23,956 nt of DNA from Pseudomonadota bacterium (GCA_023388335.1 JAEWGL010000107.1:1-23956), one strand, 5' to 3'. Shown: positions 1 to 8,042, counted from the first letter of the stretch. Notes: a model not told the origin generated them from the sequence alone. Made by a program: numbers and translations.

Positions 1-145
1 GTGCCATACACCGCGGTGCCTGCTTCGCGGGCAAGTCGGAGCGCCGAACCGCCGCCCCCACAGAGTATTGCGCCGCGCTTGCAGGCTTTGTTCTCTGCGC
101 GACAGCGCAGCCCAGCGGGCTGGACGAGCTCCTACAAGGTTCAGC
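1..145. repeat. Degenerate REP-like repeat cluster
   Basis: No gene is supported here. Positions about 17-63 read like a degraded Pseudomonas REP unit (a TTCGCGGGCAAGTCGGAGCG core followed by a CCGCC...CCCACAG tail). A second degraded piece lies at about 97-140, with a GCGCGACAGCGC-type hairpin and a CTCCTACAAGG tail. REP units are short extragenic palindromes mobilised by RAYT transposases and are common in P. putida-group genomes. The match is from memory of the family consensus, so the exact borders are uncertain. Confidence 0.5.
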
Positions 146-173
146 TAAATCAATGAGTTAGCGTTTGTTCTAT

Positions 174-197
174 GAGCGGGCTTGCCCGCGAAGAGGC
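174..197. repeat. REP element, core hairpin intact
   Basis: GCGGGC (176-181) and GCCCGC (184-189) form a perfect 6-bp stem with a TT loop, followed by GAAGAGGCC. This is the conserved head of the common P. putida REP. It sits 14 bases beyond the stop codon of the minus-strand M48 protease gene, a typical REP location, and may protect or end that transcript. Confidence 0.7.
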
Positions 198-210
198 CAG
201 CAAGATATCC

Positions 211-1644
211 TCAGCGCATCATCTCCTTCACCATCCGCTGCTGCTCCAGCATGTCGCGCTGGCGCGCATCGATCCGCGAGGCCAGCTGGAAATTGTTGCC
301 CGCGCGGCGCTTGGCGAAGTCCAGTTGCTGGATAGCCTGGTCAAAGTCACCCACCAGCGCAAAGTACTCCGCTCGCGCCTGATGCAGGCCGATGGTATTG
401 CCCGACAGGCCGCGTGCCTCGGCGATGTCGTACCAGACATCCGGATCGTACGGCCGGCTCTTGAGCAGGGCCTCCAGGACTTTTTCCGACTCCGCCGGGC
501 GGCTCTGCTTGAGCAGCAGGTCGGCGCGCACCTGCTGCAAGGGGTAGCTGCTGGGGTACAGGCCGCGCATGCGCTCGATCCGCTGTTGGGCGTCGGCCAG
601 GCGGTTGTTGGTTATCTCCAAGTCGATCTGCGCCAGGTTGTAGGTCAGGTCGTTGGTTGCCTTGGCCAGCAGCGGCTTGAGGTTTTCACGCGCCTCGTTG
701 AGCTGTCCGCCCTTGATCTGCGCCAGCGCCAAGCCATAGCGCGCGGCATCGAGCTTCGGGTTTTCGTCCAGCTGGGCGCGAAAGCGCTTGGCCGCCAGGC
801 CCGGGGTGCCTTCGTAGGTCAATGCCACGCGGGCGCGGATCAGCTGGTAGCGCAGGCTGTCCTCGACGCCACCCTTGGGTGCTTGCTCGGCGCGGTTGCG
901 GGTGTCGGCGATGCGCGATTCGGTAACCGGGTGGGTGAGCAGAAACTCCGGCGGCTTGGCATCGTAGCGGTACTGGCGCATCAGGCGTTCGAACATGGTC
1001 GGCATGGTGCGTGGGTCGAAGCCGGCCTTTTCCAGGTTCTGGATACCGATGCGGTCGGCTTCCTGCTCGTTCTGCCGGGAGAAGCGGCGCTGCTCCTGGA
1101 TCGCCGCCGCCTGGGTGCCGGCGATCGCCGCCATGCCCGCATCGCCGCCACCGGACGCGGCCAGGACGATGCCCGCCAGCAGGGCCGCCATCATTGGCAG
1201 CTGCATGCGTTGCTGGGCCTCGACGCCACGGGCGAAGTGGCGCTGGGACAAGTGCGCCAGTTCGTGGGCCAGCACCGAGGCGTACTCACCTTCGGTCTGT
1301 GCGTTGAGGAACAACCCGCCGTTGACCCCGACGATCCCGCCAGGGGCGGCGAAGGCGTTGAGTTCGCGGCTATCGATGAGGATGAATTCCAGGCGCCGGT
1401 CCTGCAGCTGGCTGGTTTCGGCCAGGCGGTAGACGCTGGTCTCGACATAGTCCTTGAGCTGCGGATCGTTCAGCTGGTTGACGTTGCCCCGCAGCAAGCT
1501 CAGCCAGGCGCGGCCCAGCTGGTGCTCCTGCTGCGGCGAGACGATCGCGGAGCTGGCGTCGCCCAGTGACGGCAGGTCGTCGGCATGGCCGGGGAGGGCC
1601 AGCAGGCAAGCCAGCGTCAACAGAGTAGGGCGCAGTAGATTCAT
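211..1644 (-). CDS. Exported M48-family zinc metalloprotease with TPR-like C-terminus (BepA/YfgC-like)
   Basis: 477 residues from the chosen ATG at 1644. An in-frame ATG at 1659 would add five residues (MRASC) and cannot be excluded. Residues 1-21 form a Sec signal peptide (hydrophobic LLTLACLLAL, cleavage near GHA-DD), so the enzyme should act in the periplasm. The zinc site is visible: HELAH at 127-131 supplies two histidines and the catalytic glutamate, and EADR at 195-198 supplies the third ligand. The C-terminal half is alpha-helical with TPR-like spacing (for example RLADAQQRIERMRGLYPSSYPLQ). This architecture matches BepA/YfgC, which monitors LptD and BAM assembly in E. coli. The function is inferred from the family. 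It is transcribed away from the tusA-like gene and ends next to a REP element. Confidence 0.9.
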   Translation of the reverse strand: MNLLRPTLLTLACLLALPGHADDLPSLGDASSAIVSPQQEHQLGRAWLSLLRGNVNQLNDPQLKDYVETSVYRLAETSQLQDRRLEFILIDSRELNAFAAPGGIVGVNGGLFLNAQTEGEYASVLAHELAHLSQRHFARGVEAQQRMQLPMMAALLAGIVLAASGGGDAGMAAIAGTQAAAIQEQRRFSRQNEQEADRIGIQNLEKAGFDPRTMPTMFERLMRQYRYDAKPPEFLLTHPVTESRIADTRNRAEQAPKGGVEDSLRYQLIRARVALTYEGTPGLAAKRFRAQLDENPKLDAARYGLALAQIKGGQLNEARENLKPLLAKATNDLTYNLAQIDLEITNNRLADAQQRIERMRGLYPSSYPLQQVRADLLLKQSRPAESEKVLEALLKSRPYDPDVWYDIAEARGLSGNTIGLHQARAEYFALVGDFDQAIQQLDFAKRRAGNNFQLASRIDARQRDMLEQQRMVKEMMR

Positions 1645-1763
1645 GCATGAAGCTCGCATCGATCAAAGTGCCTTACTGTAGCCCGCTCACACGTTGGCGA
1701 CCAGTGGCGGTATCCTATGAGACTTGTCTGTAACGCTTGATTGCACCTGCCCGGAGAAGCCCA

Positions 1764-2003
1764 ATGAGTGACACCCCGACCTGCGCCGCCGAACTCGACG
1801 CCAGCGGGCTCAATTGCCCTTTGCCGCTGCTCAAGGCGAAGATGGAGCTCAACCGCTTAGGCAGCGGCGACGTCCTCAAGGTGATCGCCACCGACGCGGG
1901 GTCGTTGCGCGACTTCCGCACTTTCGCGCAACTGGCCGGTCATACGCTCCTGCGCGAGACCGCCGAGGCCGGCGTCTATACCTATTGGCTGCGCAAGGCC
2001 TGA
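1764..2003 (+). CDS. TusA-family sulfurtransferase-like protein
   Basis: 79 residues. The ATG at 1764 is chosen because GGAGA (1752-1756) lies at ribosome-binding distance and the protein then begins with the family's usual short N-terminus. The hallmark CPxP motif is present as C18-P-L-P, where the cysteine carries persulfide sulfur in TusA/SirA relatives. Family members relay sulfur for tRNA thiolation, molybdenum cofactor or other sulfur chemistry. Which route this one serves cannot be read from the sequence, and it may be a TusA paralog rather than TusA itself. It lies 22 bases upstream of the permease gene and is probably cotranscribed with it. Confidence 0.88.
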   Translation: MSDTPTCAAELDASGLNCPLPLLKAKMELNRLGSGDVLKVIATDAGSLRDFRTFAQLAGHTLLRETAEAGVYTYWLRKA

Positions 2004-2025
2004 GCTTTTTTCCCAAGGATCGTCA

Positions 2026-3096
2026 ATGTTCAAAGTGCTTCGTGACTGGATGCAGCGCTACTTCTCGGATGAAGAAGCGGTGGTGCTGGCGGTCCTGCTG
2101 TTCCTGGCCTTCGCTGCCGTCCTGACCCTGGGCGGCATGCTCGCACCGGTGCTCGCGGGTATGGTGCTGGCGTTCCTGATGCAAGGCCTGGTCAACGCCC
2201 TGGAGCGCCTGCGGGTGCCGAGCCGGGTGGCGGTGGCGCTGGTCTTTACCTTGTTCATGGGGGCTCTGGCGGTGTTCCTGCTGGTGCTGGTGCCTTTGCT
2301 GTGGCATCAGTTGATCACCCTGTTCAACGAGCTGCCAGGCATGCTCGGCAAATGGCAGTCGCTGCTGCTGTTGTTGCCCGAGCGCTATCCGCACCTGGTC
2401 TCGGACGAGCAGGTGTTGCGCGCCATCGAAGCGGTGCGCGGCGAGATCGGCAAGTTCGGCCAGTGGGCGCTGACCTTCTCGTTATCGAGCCTGCCGTTGC
2501 TGGTCAACATCATGATCTACCTGGTGCTGGTGCCGATCCTGGTGTTCTTCTTCCTCAAGGACCGGGAGCTGATTGCCCGCTGGGTCAGTGGCTACCTGCC
2601 GCGTGAGCGGGCCCTGATGACCCGCGTGGCCGAAGAGATGAACCGGCAGATCGCCAACTACATCCGCGGCAAGGGCATCGAGATCCTCATCTGCGGCATC
2701 GCCACCTACATCGCCTTCATCAGCCTGGACCTCAACTACGCTGCCTTGCTGGCGCTGCTGGTGGGCCTTTCGGTAGTGGTACCGTACGTCGGCGCGGTGG
2801 TGGTGACCGTGCCAGTGACCCTGATCGCCCTGTTCCAGTGGGGCTGGGGCGATCAGTTCATCTACCTGATGGCGGTGTACGCGATCATCCAGGCGCTGGA
2901 TGGCAACGTGCTGGTGCCGTTGCTGTTTTCCGAGGCGGTCAGCCTGCACCCAGTGGCGATCATCTGCGCGGTGCTGCTGTTTGGCGGGTTATGGGGCTTC
3001 TGGGGGATCTTCTTCGCCATCCCCCTGGCGACCTTGTTCAAGGCCGTGCTCGATGCCTGGCCAAGACGGGAGCCGGTGGTTGCGCCGTTGCTCTGA
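2026..3096 (+). CDS. AI-2E family transporter / PerM-type permease
   Basis: 356 residues with about eight hydrophobic segments: pairs near residues 20-55 and 65-95, a soluble stretch around 100-145, then segments at about 150-175 and 210-330. This is the arrangement of the AI-2E exporter-like/PerM (YhhT, YdiK) family. Characteristic pieces are FFLKDRE near residue 180, PYVGAVVV near 250 and the C-terminal LFGGLWGFWGIFFAIPLATL. The ATG follows AAGGA (2015-2019) by six bases. The transported substrate is unknown: relatives have been linked to autoinducer-2 export or to Na+/H+ exchange. It is probably coexpressed with the tusA-like gene upstream and converges on bcp, with a REP hairpin between them. 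Confidence 0.88.
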   Translation: MFKVLRDWMQRYFSDEEAVVLAVLLFLAFAAVLTLGGMLAPVLAGMVLAFLMQGLVNALERLRVPSRVAVALVFTLFMGALAVFLLVLVPLLWHQLITLFNELPGMLGKWQSLLLLLPERYPHLVSDEQVLRAIEAVRGEIGKFGQWALTFSLSSLPLLVNIMIYLVLVPILVFFFLKDRELIARWVSGYLPRERALMTRVAEEMNRQIANYIRGKGIEILICGIATYIAFISLDLNYAALLALLVGLSVVVPYVGAVVVTVPVTLIALFQWGWGDQFIYLMAVYAIIQALDGNVLVPLLFSEAVSLHPVAIICAVLLFGGLWGFWGIFFAIPLATLFKAVLDAWPRREPVVAPLL

Positions 3097-3164
3097 TGGA
3101 GTGGTGTCCATTGCGACATCGGGCCGTTCCCACAGGACCTTGGCTTGCGTCGCACGAGGGCGAC

Positions 3165-3228
3165 CCTGGCAACTTGTGGAAGCGGCCTTGCGTCGCGCTG
3201 GGCCGCGTAGCAGCCCAGCGCAGGGCCG
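3165..3228. repeat. REP-like element between convergent genes
   Basis: The 132 bases between the permease and bcp hold a second REP class (TTGTGGAAGCGGCCTTGCGTCG). GCGCTGGGC (3195-3203) pairs perfectly with GCCCAGCGC (3213-3221), and an outer CGGCC/GGCCG pair (3183-3187 with 3224-3228) extends the stem. No T-run follows on either strand, so it is a REP hairpin rather than a canonical terminator, although it may serve both convergent transcripts. Confidence 0.6.
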
Positions 3229-3702
3229 TCAGCCCTTGTTCAGGGCCTGGGCCGCCGCCAGCACCGCGTCCACATGCCCGGGCACCTTGACCCCGCGCCA
3301 CGCCTGGCGCAGCACCCCCTCCTTGTCGATCAGGAAGGTGCTGCGGTCGACGCCCATGTATTCCTTGCCATAGAGCTTCTTGAGCTTGATCACGTCGAAC
3401 AGCTGGCACAGTGCTTCGTCCTTGTCGCTGATCAGCTCGAAGGGAAAGCCCTGCTTGGCCTTGAAGTTCTCATGCGACTTCAAGCCATCGCGCGAGACGC
3501 CAAACACCTCGGTGCCGGCCGCTTGGAAGGCCGCATATTGGTCACGAAAACCCTGGCCCTGGGTGGTGCAGCCCGGCGTGCTGTCCTTGGGATAGAAGTA
3601 CAGCACCACCTGGCGGCCCTTGAGGTCGGCCAGGCTGACGGCCTGGCCGCTGGTGGCCTGGACCTGGAAGTCGGCGACGGGTTGGTCGAGTGCTACGGCC
3701 AT
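3229..3702 (-). CDS. bcp: Thioredoxin-fold peroxiredoxin, Bcp/PrxQ family
   Basis: 157 residues, normal length for Bcp (thiol-dependent peroxide reduction in the cytoplasm). The peroxidatic cysteine is C45 in the motif YPKDSTPGCT, and the fold runs through GVSRD (68-72) and the DRSTFLIDKEG strand near residues 118-128. E. coli Bcp has a resolving cysteine five residues after the peroxidatic one. Here position 50 is Gln, and the helix-3 position used by other PrxQ proteins (KSHENF, 75-80) also lacks Cys. The only other cysteine is C99, so this looks like a 1-Cys type or one with an unusual resolving partner. Its AAGGA ribosome-binding site overlaps the stop codon of gcvR, 10 bases upstream, which indicates tight cotranscription. 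Confidence 0.93.
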   Translation of the reverse strand: MAVALDQPVADFQVQATSGQAVSLADLKGRQVVLYFYPKDSTPGCTTQGQGFRDQYAAFQAAGTEVFGVSRDGLKSHENFKAKQGFPFELISDKDEALCQLFDVIKLKKLYGKEYMGVDRSTFLIDKEGVLRQAWRGVKVPGHVDAVLAAAQALNKG

Positions 3703-3712
3703 GAGGGTTTCC

Positions 3713-4273
3713 TTACATCGGGTTCTGTGGGCGCCACGGTTCGATCAGGGCGTCCAGGTTCAGGGCGTCGGCAAAGTCCAGGAACTGGTCACGCAGCCAG
3801 CTGATCTGGGTGCCGGCCGGCAGGGTCACGGTGAACGTGGCATTGAGCATGCTGCTGCCGGTCTGTGGGGCCTGGTAGGTGTCGCTGGTCAGGTTTTCCA
3901 GCTCGACGTTATGGTCGAGGAAGAACTGGCACAGCTCGCTGATGATGTCAGGGCGATAGGCGGCGCTGACGTAGGCCATATAGGGCAGGGCCTGGGGGCG
4001 CACCTCCAGGTCCGCGCTGCGCACCACGTTGAGGGTGAAGGCGTGCTTCTTGCCCAGCGCCGGCAGGCCGGTTTCCAGGCGCGCCAGGGCGTCCCAGCTG
4101 CCTGCCACCTGCAACACCAGCGCGCTGGTCTCACCGTGGCGGGTCAGGCGCGAGGTGACGACCGCGCAACGGTTGTCGTTGGCGGCGCGGCTGAGGATGT
4201 TGGCCAGCTCCATGGGATTGGCACCCAGGGCGCTGATGACAAGGAATTGTTCGCGTACGGTGGGGGTGGACAT
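3713..4273 (-). CDS. gcvR: Glycine cleavage system transcriptional repressor-like protein, two ACT domains
   Basis: 186 residues. Two ACT-type domains can be laid out at about residues 7-80 (beginning REQFLVISALGANP) and 95-175. This is the GcvR arrangement, in which the protein binds glycine and modulates GcvA in E. coli. In Pseudomonas the gene is conserved beside bcp and dapA, and its regulatory target there is less certain. The ATG at 4273 follows TAGGAA (4280-4285). It diverges from dapA across 259 bases and is followed closely by bcp. Confidence 0.85.
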   Translation of the reverse strand: MSTPTVREQFLVISALGANPMELANILSRAANDNRCAVVTSRLTRHGETSALVLQVAGSWDALARLETGLPALGKKHAFTLNVVRSADLEVRPQALPYMAYVSAAYRPDIISELCQFFLDHNVELENLTSDTYQAPQTGSSMLNATFTVTLPAGTQISWLRDQFLDFADALNLDALIEPWRPQNPM

Positions 4274-4433
4274 GCAGCATTCCTAAAGCGATGAGCGGTC
4301 GGTACAGGACGGGCGCAAGCGCCTGTGATGGCAGGGCCCCGGCGCATAATCGCGGTCGTGGACGCTGGCTGAAAGCAATGTCGGCGGCCCGGCGGGCCAC
4401 GCTATACCGATCAAAGGGAGAAGGGTAGCGAAA

Positions 4434-4495
4434 ACTGGCGCCGAGGGGAATGCTCCGCCCGCCTGCTTCGCTTGTGCAAGGTCGATGGCGCCAGT
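4434..4495 (+). promoter_or_regulatory. Inverted repeat in the dapA leader
   Basis: ACTGGCGCC (4434-4442) and GGCGCCAGT (4487-4495) are perfect 9-bp complements separated by 44 bases, ending 25 bases before the dapA AGGAG. If transcribed they could form a long-range stem in the dapA 5' leader. A TATACC hexamer (4403-4408) lies upstream as a possible -10 element, without a convincing -35. A smaller GGCCC/GGGCC hairpin sits at about 4386-4398. The gcvR-dapA gap (4274-4532) shows no gene. Confidence 0.45.
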
Positions 4496-4532
4496 ACCAT
4501 TACCGCTCTCTTTTTCCGGCAGGAGCAGTTTC

Positions 4533-5411
4533 ATGATTGCGGGCAGTATGGTGGCGTTGGTCACACCCATGGATGCACAAGGGCGTCTTGACTGGGACAG
4601 CCTCAGCAAACTCGTGGACTTCCACCTGGAGAACGGCACCCACGCGATCGTCGCCGTCGGCACCACCGGCGAGTCGGCGACCCTCGATGTCGACGAGCAC
4701 ATCAAGGTCATCGAATTCGTCGTCAAGCGCGTCAATGGCCGCATTCCGGTGATCGCCGGCACGGGCGCCAACTCCACCCGCGAAGCCGTGGAACTGACCC
4801 AGAACGCCAAGCAGGCCGGCGCCGATGCCTGCCTGCTCGTCGTGCCGTACTACAACAAGCCGACCCAGGAAGGCCTGTACCAGCACTTCAAGCACATTGC
4901 CGAAGCCGTCGATATCCCGCAGATCCTCTACAACGTTCCCGGCCGCACCTCCTGCGACATGCAGGCCGAGACCGTGATCCGCCTGTCGAGCGTGCCGAAC
5001 ATCATCGGCATCAAGGAAGCCACGGGCGACCTGCAACGTGCCAAGGCCATCCTCGACGGCGTCAGCAAGGACTTCATCGTGATGTCCGGCGACGACCCGA
5101 CCGCGGTCGAGCTGATCCTGCTGGGCGGCAAGGGCAATATCTCGGTTACCGCCAACGTCGCTCCGCGCGAAATGGCCGACCTGTGCAATGCCGCCCTTGA
5201 AGGCAAGGCCGACGAGGCCCGTGCAATCAACGAAAAACTCATGCCGCTGCACAAGCACCTGTTCATCGAAGCCAACCCGATCCCGGTCAAGTGGGCGCTC
5301 GTGGAAATGGGCCTGATGCACGAAGGCATCCGCCTGCCACTGACCTGGCTGAGCGAATCCTGTCACGACACGGTACGCCAGGCCCTGCGCCAGTGCGGCC
5401 TGAAGGCTTAA
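4533..5411 (+). CDS. dapA: 4-hydroxy-tetrahydrodipicolinate synthase
   Basis: 292 residues from the ATG at 4533, preceded by AGGAG (4521-4525). A longer frame from 4485 would add a non-conserved extension. The enzyme condenses pyruvate with aspartate semialdehyde at the first committed step of the lysine/diaminopimelate pathway. The Schiff-base lysine is K161 (GIKEATGD). T44-T45 (VGTTGES), Y107 (VPYYNKP), Y133 and R138 (YNVPGRTS) complete the catalytic set in the same numbering as E. coli DapA. It heads the run dapA-bamC-MBL hydrolase-purC, with bamC starting 17 bases after its stop. Confidence 0.98.
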   Translation: MIAGSMVALVTPMDAQGRLDWDSLSKLVDFHLENGTHAIVAVGTTGESATLDVDEHIKVIEFVVKRVNGRIPVIAGTGANSTREAVELTQNAKQAGADACLLVVPYYNKPTQEGLYQHFKHIAEAVDIPQILYNVPGRTSCDMQAETVIRLSSVPNIIGIKEATGDLQRAKAILDGVSKDFIVMSGDDPTAVELILLGGKGNISVTANVAPREMADLCNAALEGKADEARAINEKLMPLHKHLFIEANPIPVKWALVEMGLMHEGIRLPLTWLSESCHDTVRQALRQCGLKA

Positions 5412-5428
5412 TTGAGGACGTACACCGC

Positions 5429-6544
5429 ATGAAGCGACTGGCTGGTCTTTCCGCCCTTGCCCTGATTATTTCCAGCACCAGCGGTTGCGGCTGGCTGTGG
5501 GGCGAAGAGGGTTATTTCCGCGACCGTGGCAGCGACTACCTGACAGCGCACCAGACCGCGCCGATGCAGCTGCCGCCGGACGTCTCCAACGTCAAGCGCC
5601 TCGACCCGCTGTTGCCGATCCCGCGCAACGTCGCCGACGACAACGTCAGCGGCGAGTATGAAGTGCCGCGTCCGCAGCCGCTGTCGGCGTCTGCCGACAT
5701 CAGCGATTTCAGCTTGCAGCGCAGTGGCAGCAGCCGTTGGGTGCTGGCACAGCGCTCGCCGGCCGAAGTCTGGCCAATCGCGCGTCAGTTCTTCGAGGAC
5801 AACGGCTTGCGCATCGCCGAAGAGCGTCCGCAGACCGGTGAATTCAACACCACCTGGCAGCGCTTCGACGAACTCTCCGCCGCCCTGGGCCAGCGCCTGG
5901 GCAGCGCGGCGAGCAGCAGCGACAGCGAAGTGCGCGTACGTGTGCGCATAGAGCCGGGTGTGCAGCGCAACACCAGCGAAGTCTACATCGTCAGCGTCGA
6001 ACGCCCGGCCGGCAGTACCGCCGAGCCTGGTTTCCCGTCCAACTCCAGCAACACCGGCGTCGATGCCCTGCTGGTCGACGAAATGCTCGCCAGCATGACC
6101 CGCAGCGCCGAGAAGGGCGGTTCGGTCTCGCTTCTGGCCGCGCGTGATTTCGATACGCCAAGCCGGGTCAGCCTGAGCGAGGATGGCAGTGGCAACCCGG
6201 TGCTGTACCTCGGTGCCGACCTGGACCGCGCCTGGTCCAGCGTAGGTCGCGCCCTGGAAGAGGGCGAGTGGCGCGTCGAGGACATCAACCGCAGCCTGGG
6301 CCTGTACTACATCAACCTGTCCGAGAAACCCGAAGACAAACAGCAGCAGCCTGGCTTCTTCAGCCGCCTGTTCGGCAGCGAGCCGACCCAGGAAGAGCGT
6401 GAAGCCCGCGCCGAGCGGTACCAGGTGCGCCTGGCCAAGGTCGGTGAAAGCGTGCAGGTCACCGTCGAGAAGAACATCAACACCGTGGCGCCGGCCGATG
6501 TCGCCCGCCGCGTGCTGAGCGTGATTCAGGACAACCTGGGCTAA
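5429..6544 (+). CDS. bamC: Outer membrane protein assembly lipoprotein BamC (NlpB)
   Basis: 371 residues from the ATG at 5429, with GAGG at 5414-5417 as ribosome-binding site. The lipoprotein signal peptide runs MKRLAGLSALALIISSTSGC. The lipidated cysteine is C20, with T at -3 instead of the commoner L, so the lipobox is slightly atypical. BamC is an accessory lipoprotein of the BAM complex that inserts beta-barrel proteins. The unstructured N-terminal segment (about 25-90) and two helix-grip-like domains (about 100-210 and 255-371) fit the family. The dapA-bamC pairing is conserved in gammaproteobacteria, which supports the call. It ends exactly one base before the next start codon. Confidence 0.95.
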   Translation: MKRLAGLSALALIISSTSGCGWLWGEEGYFRDRGSDYLTAHQTAPMQLPPDVSNVKRLDPLLPIPRNVADDNVSGEYEVPRPQPLSASADISDFSLQRSGSSRWVLAQRSPAEVWPIARQFFEDNGLRIAEERPQTGEFNTTWQRFDELSAALGQRLGSAASSSDSEVRVRVRIEPGVQRNTSEVYIVSVERPAGSTAEPGFPSNSSNTGVDALLVDEMLASMTRSAEKGGSVSLLAARDFDTPSRVSLSEDGSGNPVLYLGADLDRAWSSVGRALEEGEWRVEDINRSLGLYYINLSEKPEDKQQQPGFFSRLFGSEPTQEEREARAERYQVRLAKVGESVQVTVEKNINTVAPADVARRVLSVIQDNLG

Positions 6545-7303
6545 GTGCGCTTCGCGGTTCTCGGAAGCGGTAGCCAGGGAAATGGCACGCTGATCGCCAG
6601 TGGTGACACGTTCATCCTGGTCGACTGCGGCTTTTCCCTGCGCGAGACCGAGCGGCGCCTGGCGCTGCTCGGTGTGTCGGCGGCGCAGTTGAGCGCGGTG
6701 CTGGTCACCCACGAGCATGCCGACCACGTGCATGGGGTCGGTTTGTTGTCGCGGCGCTACAATGTGCCGGTCTACCTCAGCCAGGGCACCTTGCGCGGCA
6801 TGCGCAAGCCCGTCGAGGCGGCCGGTTTTCTCGCCTGTAGCGAAAGCCTGCGCATCGGTGACCTGCAGGTCAGCGCCGCGCGGGTCGAGCATGACGCGCT
6901 CGAGCCCTTGCAGTATGTGGTCAGCGATGGCCGACGTCGGTTCGGCATGCTGACCGACCTGGGCTCCTACGACACACGCCTGCTGGACCGCTATCAGGGC
7001 CTGGATGCCTTGTTGATCGAGGCCAACCACTGCCGCGACCTGCTGGCCCGCGGGCACTACCCGTATTTTCTCAAGCAGCGGGTTGGCGGCGCTCAGGGGC
7101 ATTTGAACAACCATCAGGCCGCGAACCTGGTGTCCGAGCTGGGCTGGCAAAACCTGCAGCACCTGGTGCTGGCCCATCTCAGCAGCAAGAACAACCTGCC
7201 ACATCTGGCCCGTCAGTGCTTCGTCGACACCTTGGGGTGCGACCCGGACTGGCTCCAGGTGGCGAATCAGGACCATGGGCTCGACTGGCGTGAAATCGCC
7301 TAG
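6545..7303 (+). CDS. MBL-fold metallo-hydrolase (YycJ/WalJ-like)
   Basis: 252 residues starting with GTG at 6545, immediately after the bamC TAA with no intervening base. No ATG lies near the start, and the N-terminus MRFAVLGSGSQGNGTL matches the family. The metallo-beta-lactamase signature is T55-H-E-H-A-D-H61, with further metal-ligand candidates at H114-D116 (VEHDALE), D140 (LTDLG) and H182/H192. The closest remembered family is the YycJ/WalJ-like hydrolases, possibly nucleases; the substrate is unknown. No clear Shine-Dalgarno precedes the GTG, so translation probably depends on coupling to bamC. Confidence 0.9.
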   Translation: MRFAVLGSGSQGNGTLIASGDTFILVDCGFSLRETERRLALLGVSAAQLSAVLVTHEHADHVHGVGLLSRRYNVPVYLSQGTLRGMRKPVEAAGFLACSESLRIGDLQVSAARVEHDALEPLQYVVSDGRRRFGMLTDLGSYDTRLLDRYQGLDALLIEANHCRDLLARGHYPYFLKQRVGGAQGHLNNHQAANLVSELGWQNLQHLVLAHLSSKNNLPHLARQCFVDTLGCDPDWLQVANQDHGLDWREIA

Positions 7304-7331
7304 CCCACCTACTCAGCAAGCGGAGCCCATC

Positions 7332-8042
7332 ATGGAAAAACGCGAAGAACTCTACCGCGGCAAGGCCAAGTCGGTGTACAAGACCGACGACGCCGACCGC
7401 CTGATCCTGCTGTTCCGTAACGACACTTCGGCGTTCGACGGCAAGCGCATCGAGCAGCTCGACCGCAAAGGCATGGTGAACAACAAGTTCAACGCCTTCA
7501 TCATGCAGAAGCTCGAAGAAGCCGGCATCCCGACCCAGTTCGACGCCCTGCTGAGCGATAACGAGTGCCTGGTCAAGAAGCTCGACATGATTCCGGTCGA
7601 GTGCGTGGTGCGCAACTACGCCGCGGGTAGCCTGGTCAAGCGCCTGGGCGTCGAGGAAGGCATCAAGCTTGAGCCCTCCACCTTCGAGCTGTTCCTGAAG
7701 AACGACGAGAAGGGCGACCCCTTCATCAACGAATCCCACGTCGTCGCCTTCGGCTGGGGCACTGCCGAGCAGCTGGCGCAGATGAAGACCCTGTCGCTCA
7801 AGGTCAATGAAGTATTGAGCAAGCTGTTCGACGACGCCGGCCTGCTGCTGGTCGACTTCAAGCTCGAGTTCGGCGTGTTCCACGGCCAGATTGTCCTGGG
7901 CGACGAGTTCAGCCCGGACGGCTGCCGCCTGTGGGACAAGGAAACCCGCAAGAAGATGGACAAGGACCGCTTCCGCCAGGGTCTGGGCGACGTCATCGAA
8001 GCCTACGAAGAAGTTGCCAAACGCCTGGGCGTGCCGCTGTAA
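7332..8042 (+). CDS. purC: Phosphoribosylaminoimidazole-succinocarboxamide synthase (SAICAR synthetase)
   Basis: 236 residues, typical for bacterial PurC, which ligates aspartate to CAIR with ATP in de novo purine synthesis. The start at 7332 is set by GGAG (7322-7325) and the conserved N-terminus KREELYRGKAKSVY. Family blocks include RNDTSAFDG (28-36), PVECVVRNYAAGSLVKR (around residues 87-103), DPFINESH and LLVDFKLEFG. It is the last gene of the dapA-bamC-MBL-purC series, 28 bases after the MBL gene. No terminator hairpin is visible directly after it, and the tRNA-Ser promoter follows. Confidence 0.98.
   Translation: MEKREELYRGKAKSVYKTDDADRLILLFRNDTSAFDGKRIEQLDRKGMVNNKFNAFIMQKLEEAGIPTQFDALLSDNECLVKKLDMIPVECVVRNYAAGSLVKRLGVEEGIKLEPSTFELFLKNDEKGDPFINESHVVAFGWGTAEQLAQMKTLSLKVNEVLSKLFDDAGLLLVDFKLEFGVFHGQIVLGDEFSPDGCRLWDKETRKKMDKDRFRQGLGDVIEAYEEVAKRLGVPL

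Noticed and set aside
172..1569. Long plus-strand frame antisense to the M48 protease
   Set aside because: A shadow of the high-GC protease gene. The minus-strand product has a signal peptide and intact zinc motifs.
4274..4532. Lysine riboswitch upstream of dapA
   Set aside because: The gap lacks the multi-helix lysine aptamer layout; only a simple distant inverted repeat is visible.
5408..7276. 622-codon minus-strand frame across bamC and the MBL gene
   Set aside because: Antisense shadow caused by high GC at third positions. It covers two well-supported plus-strand genes and shows no domain.
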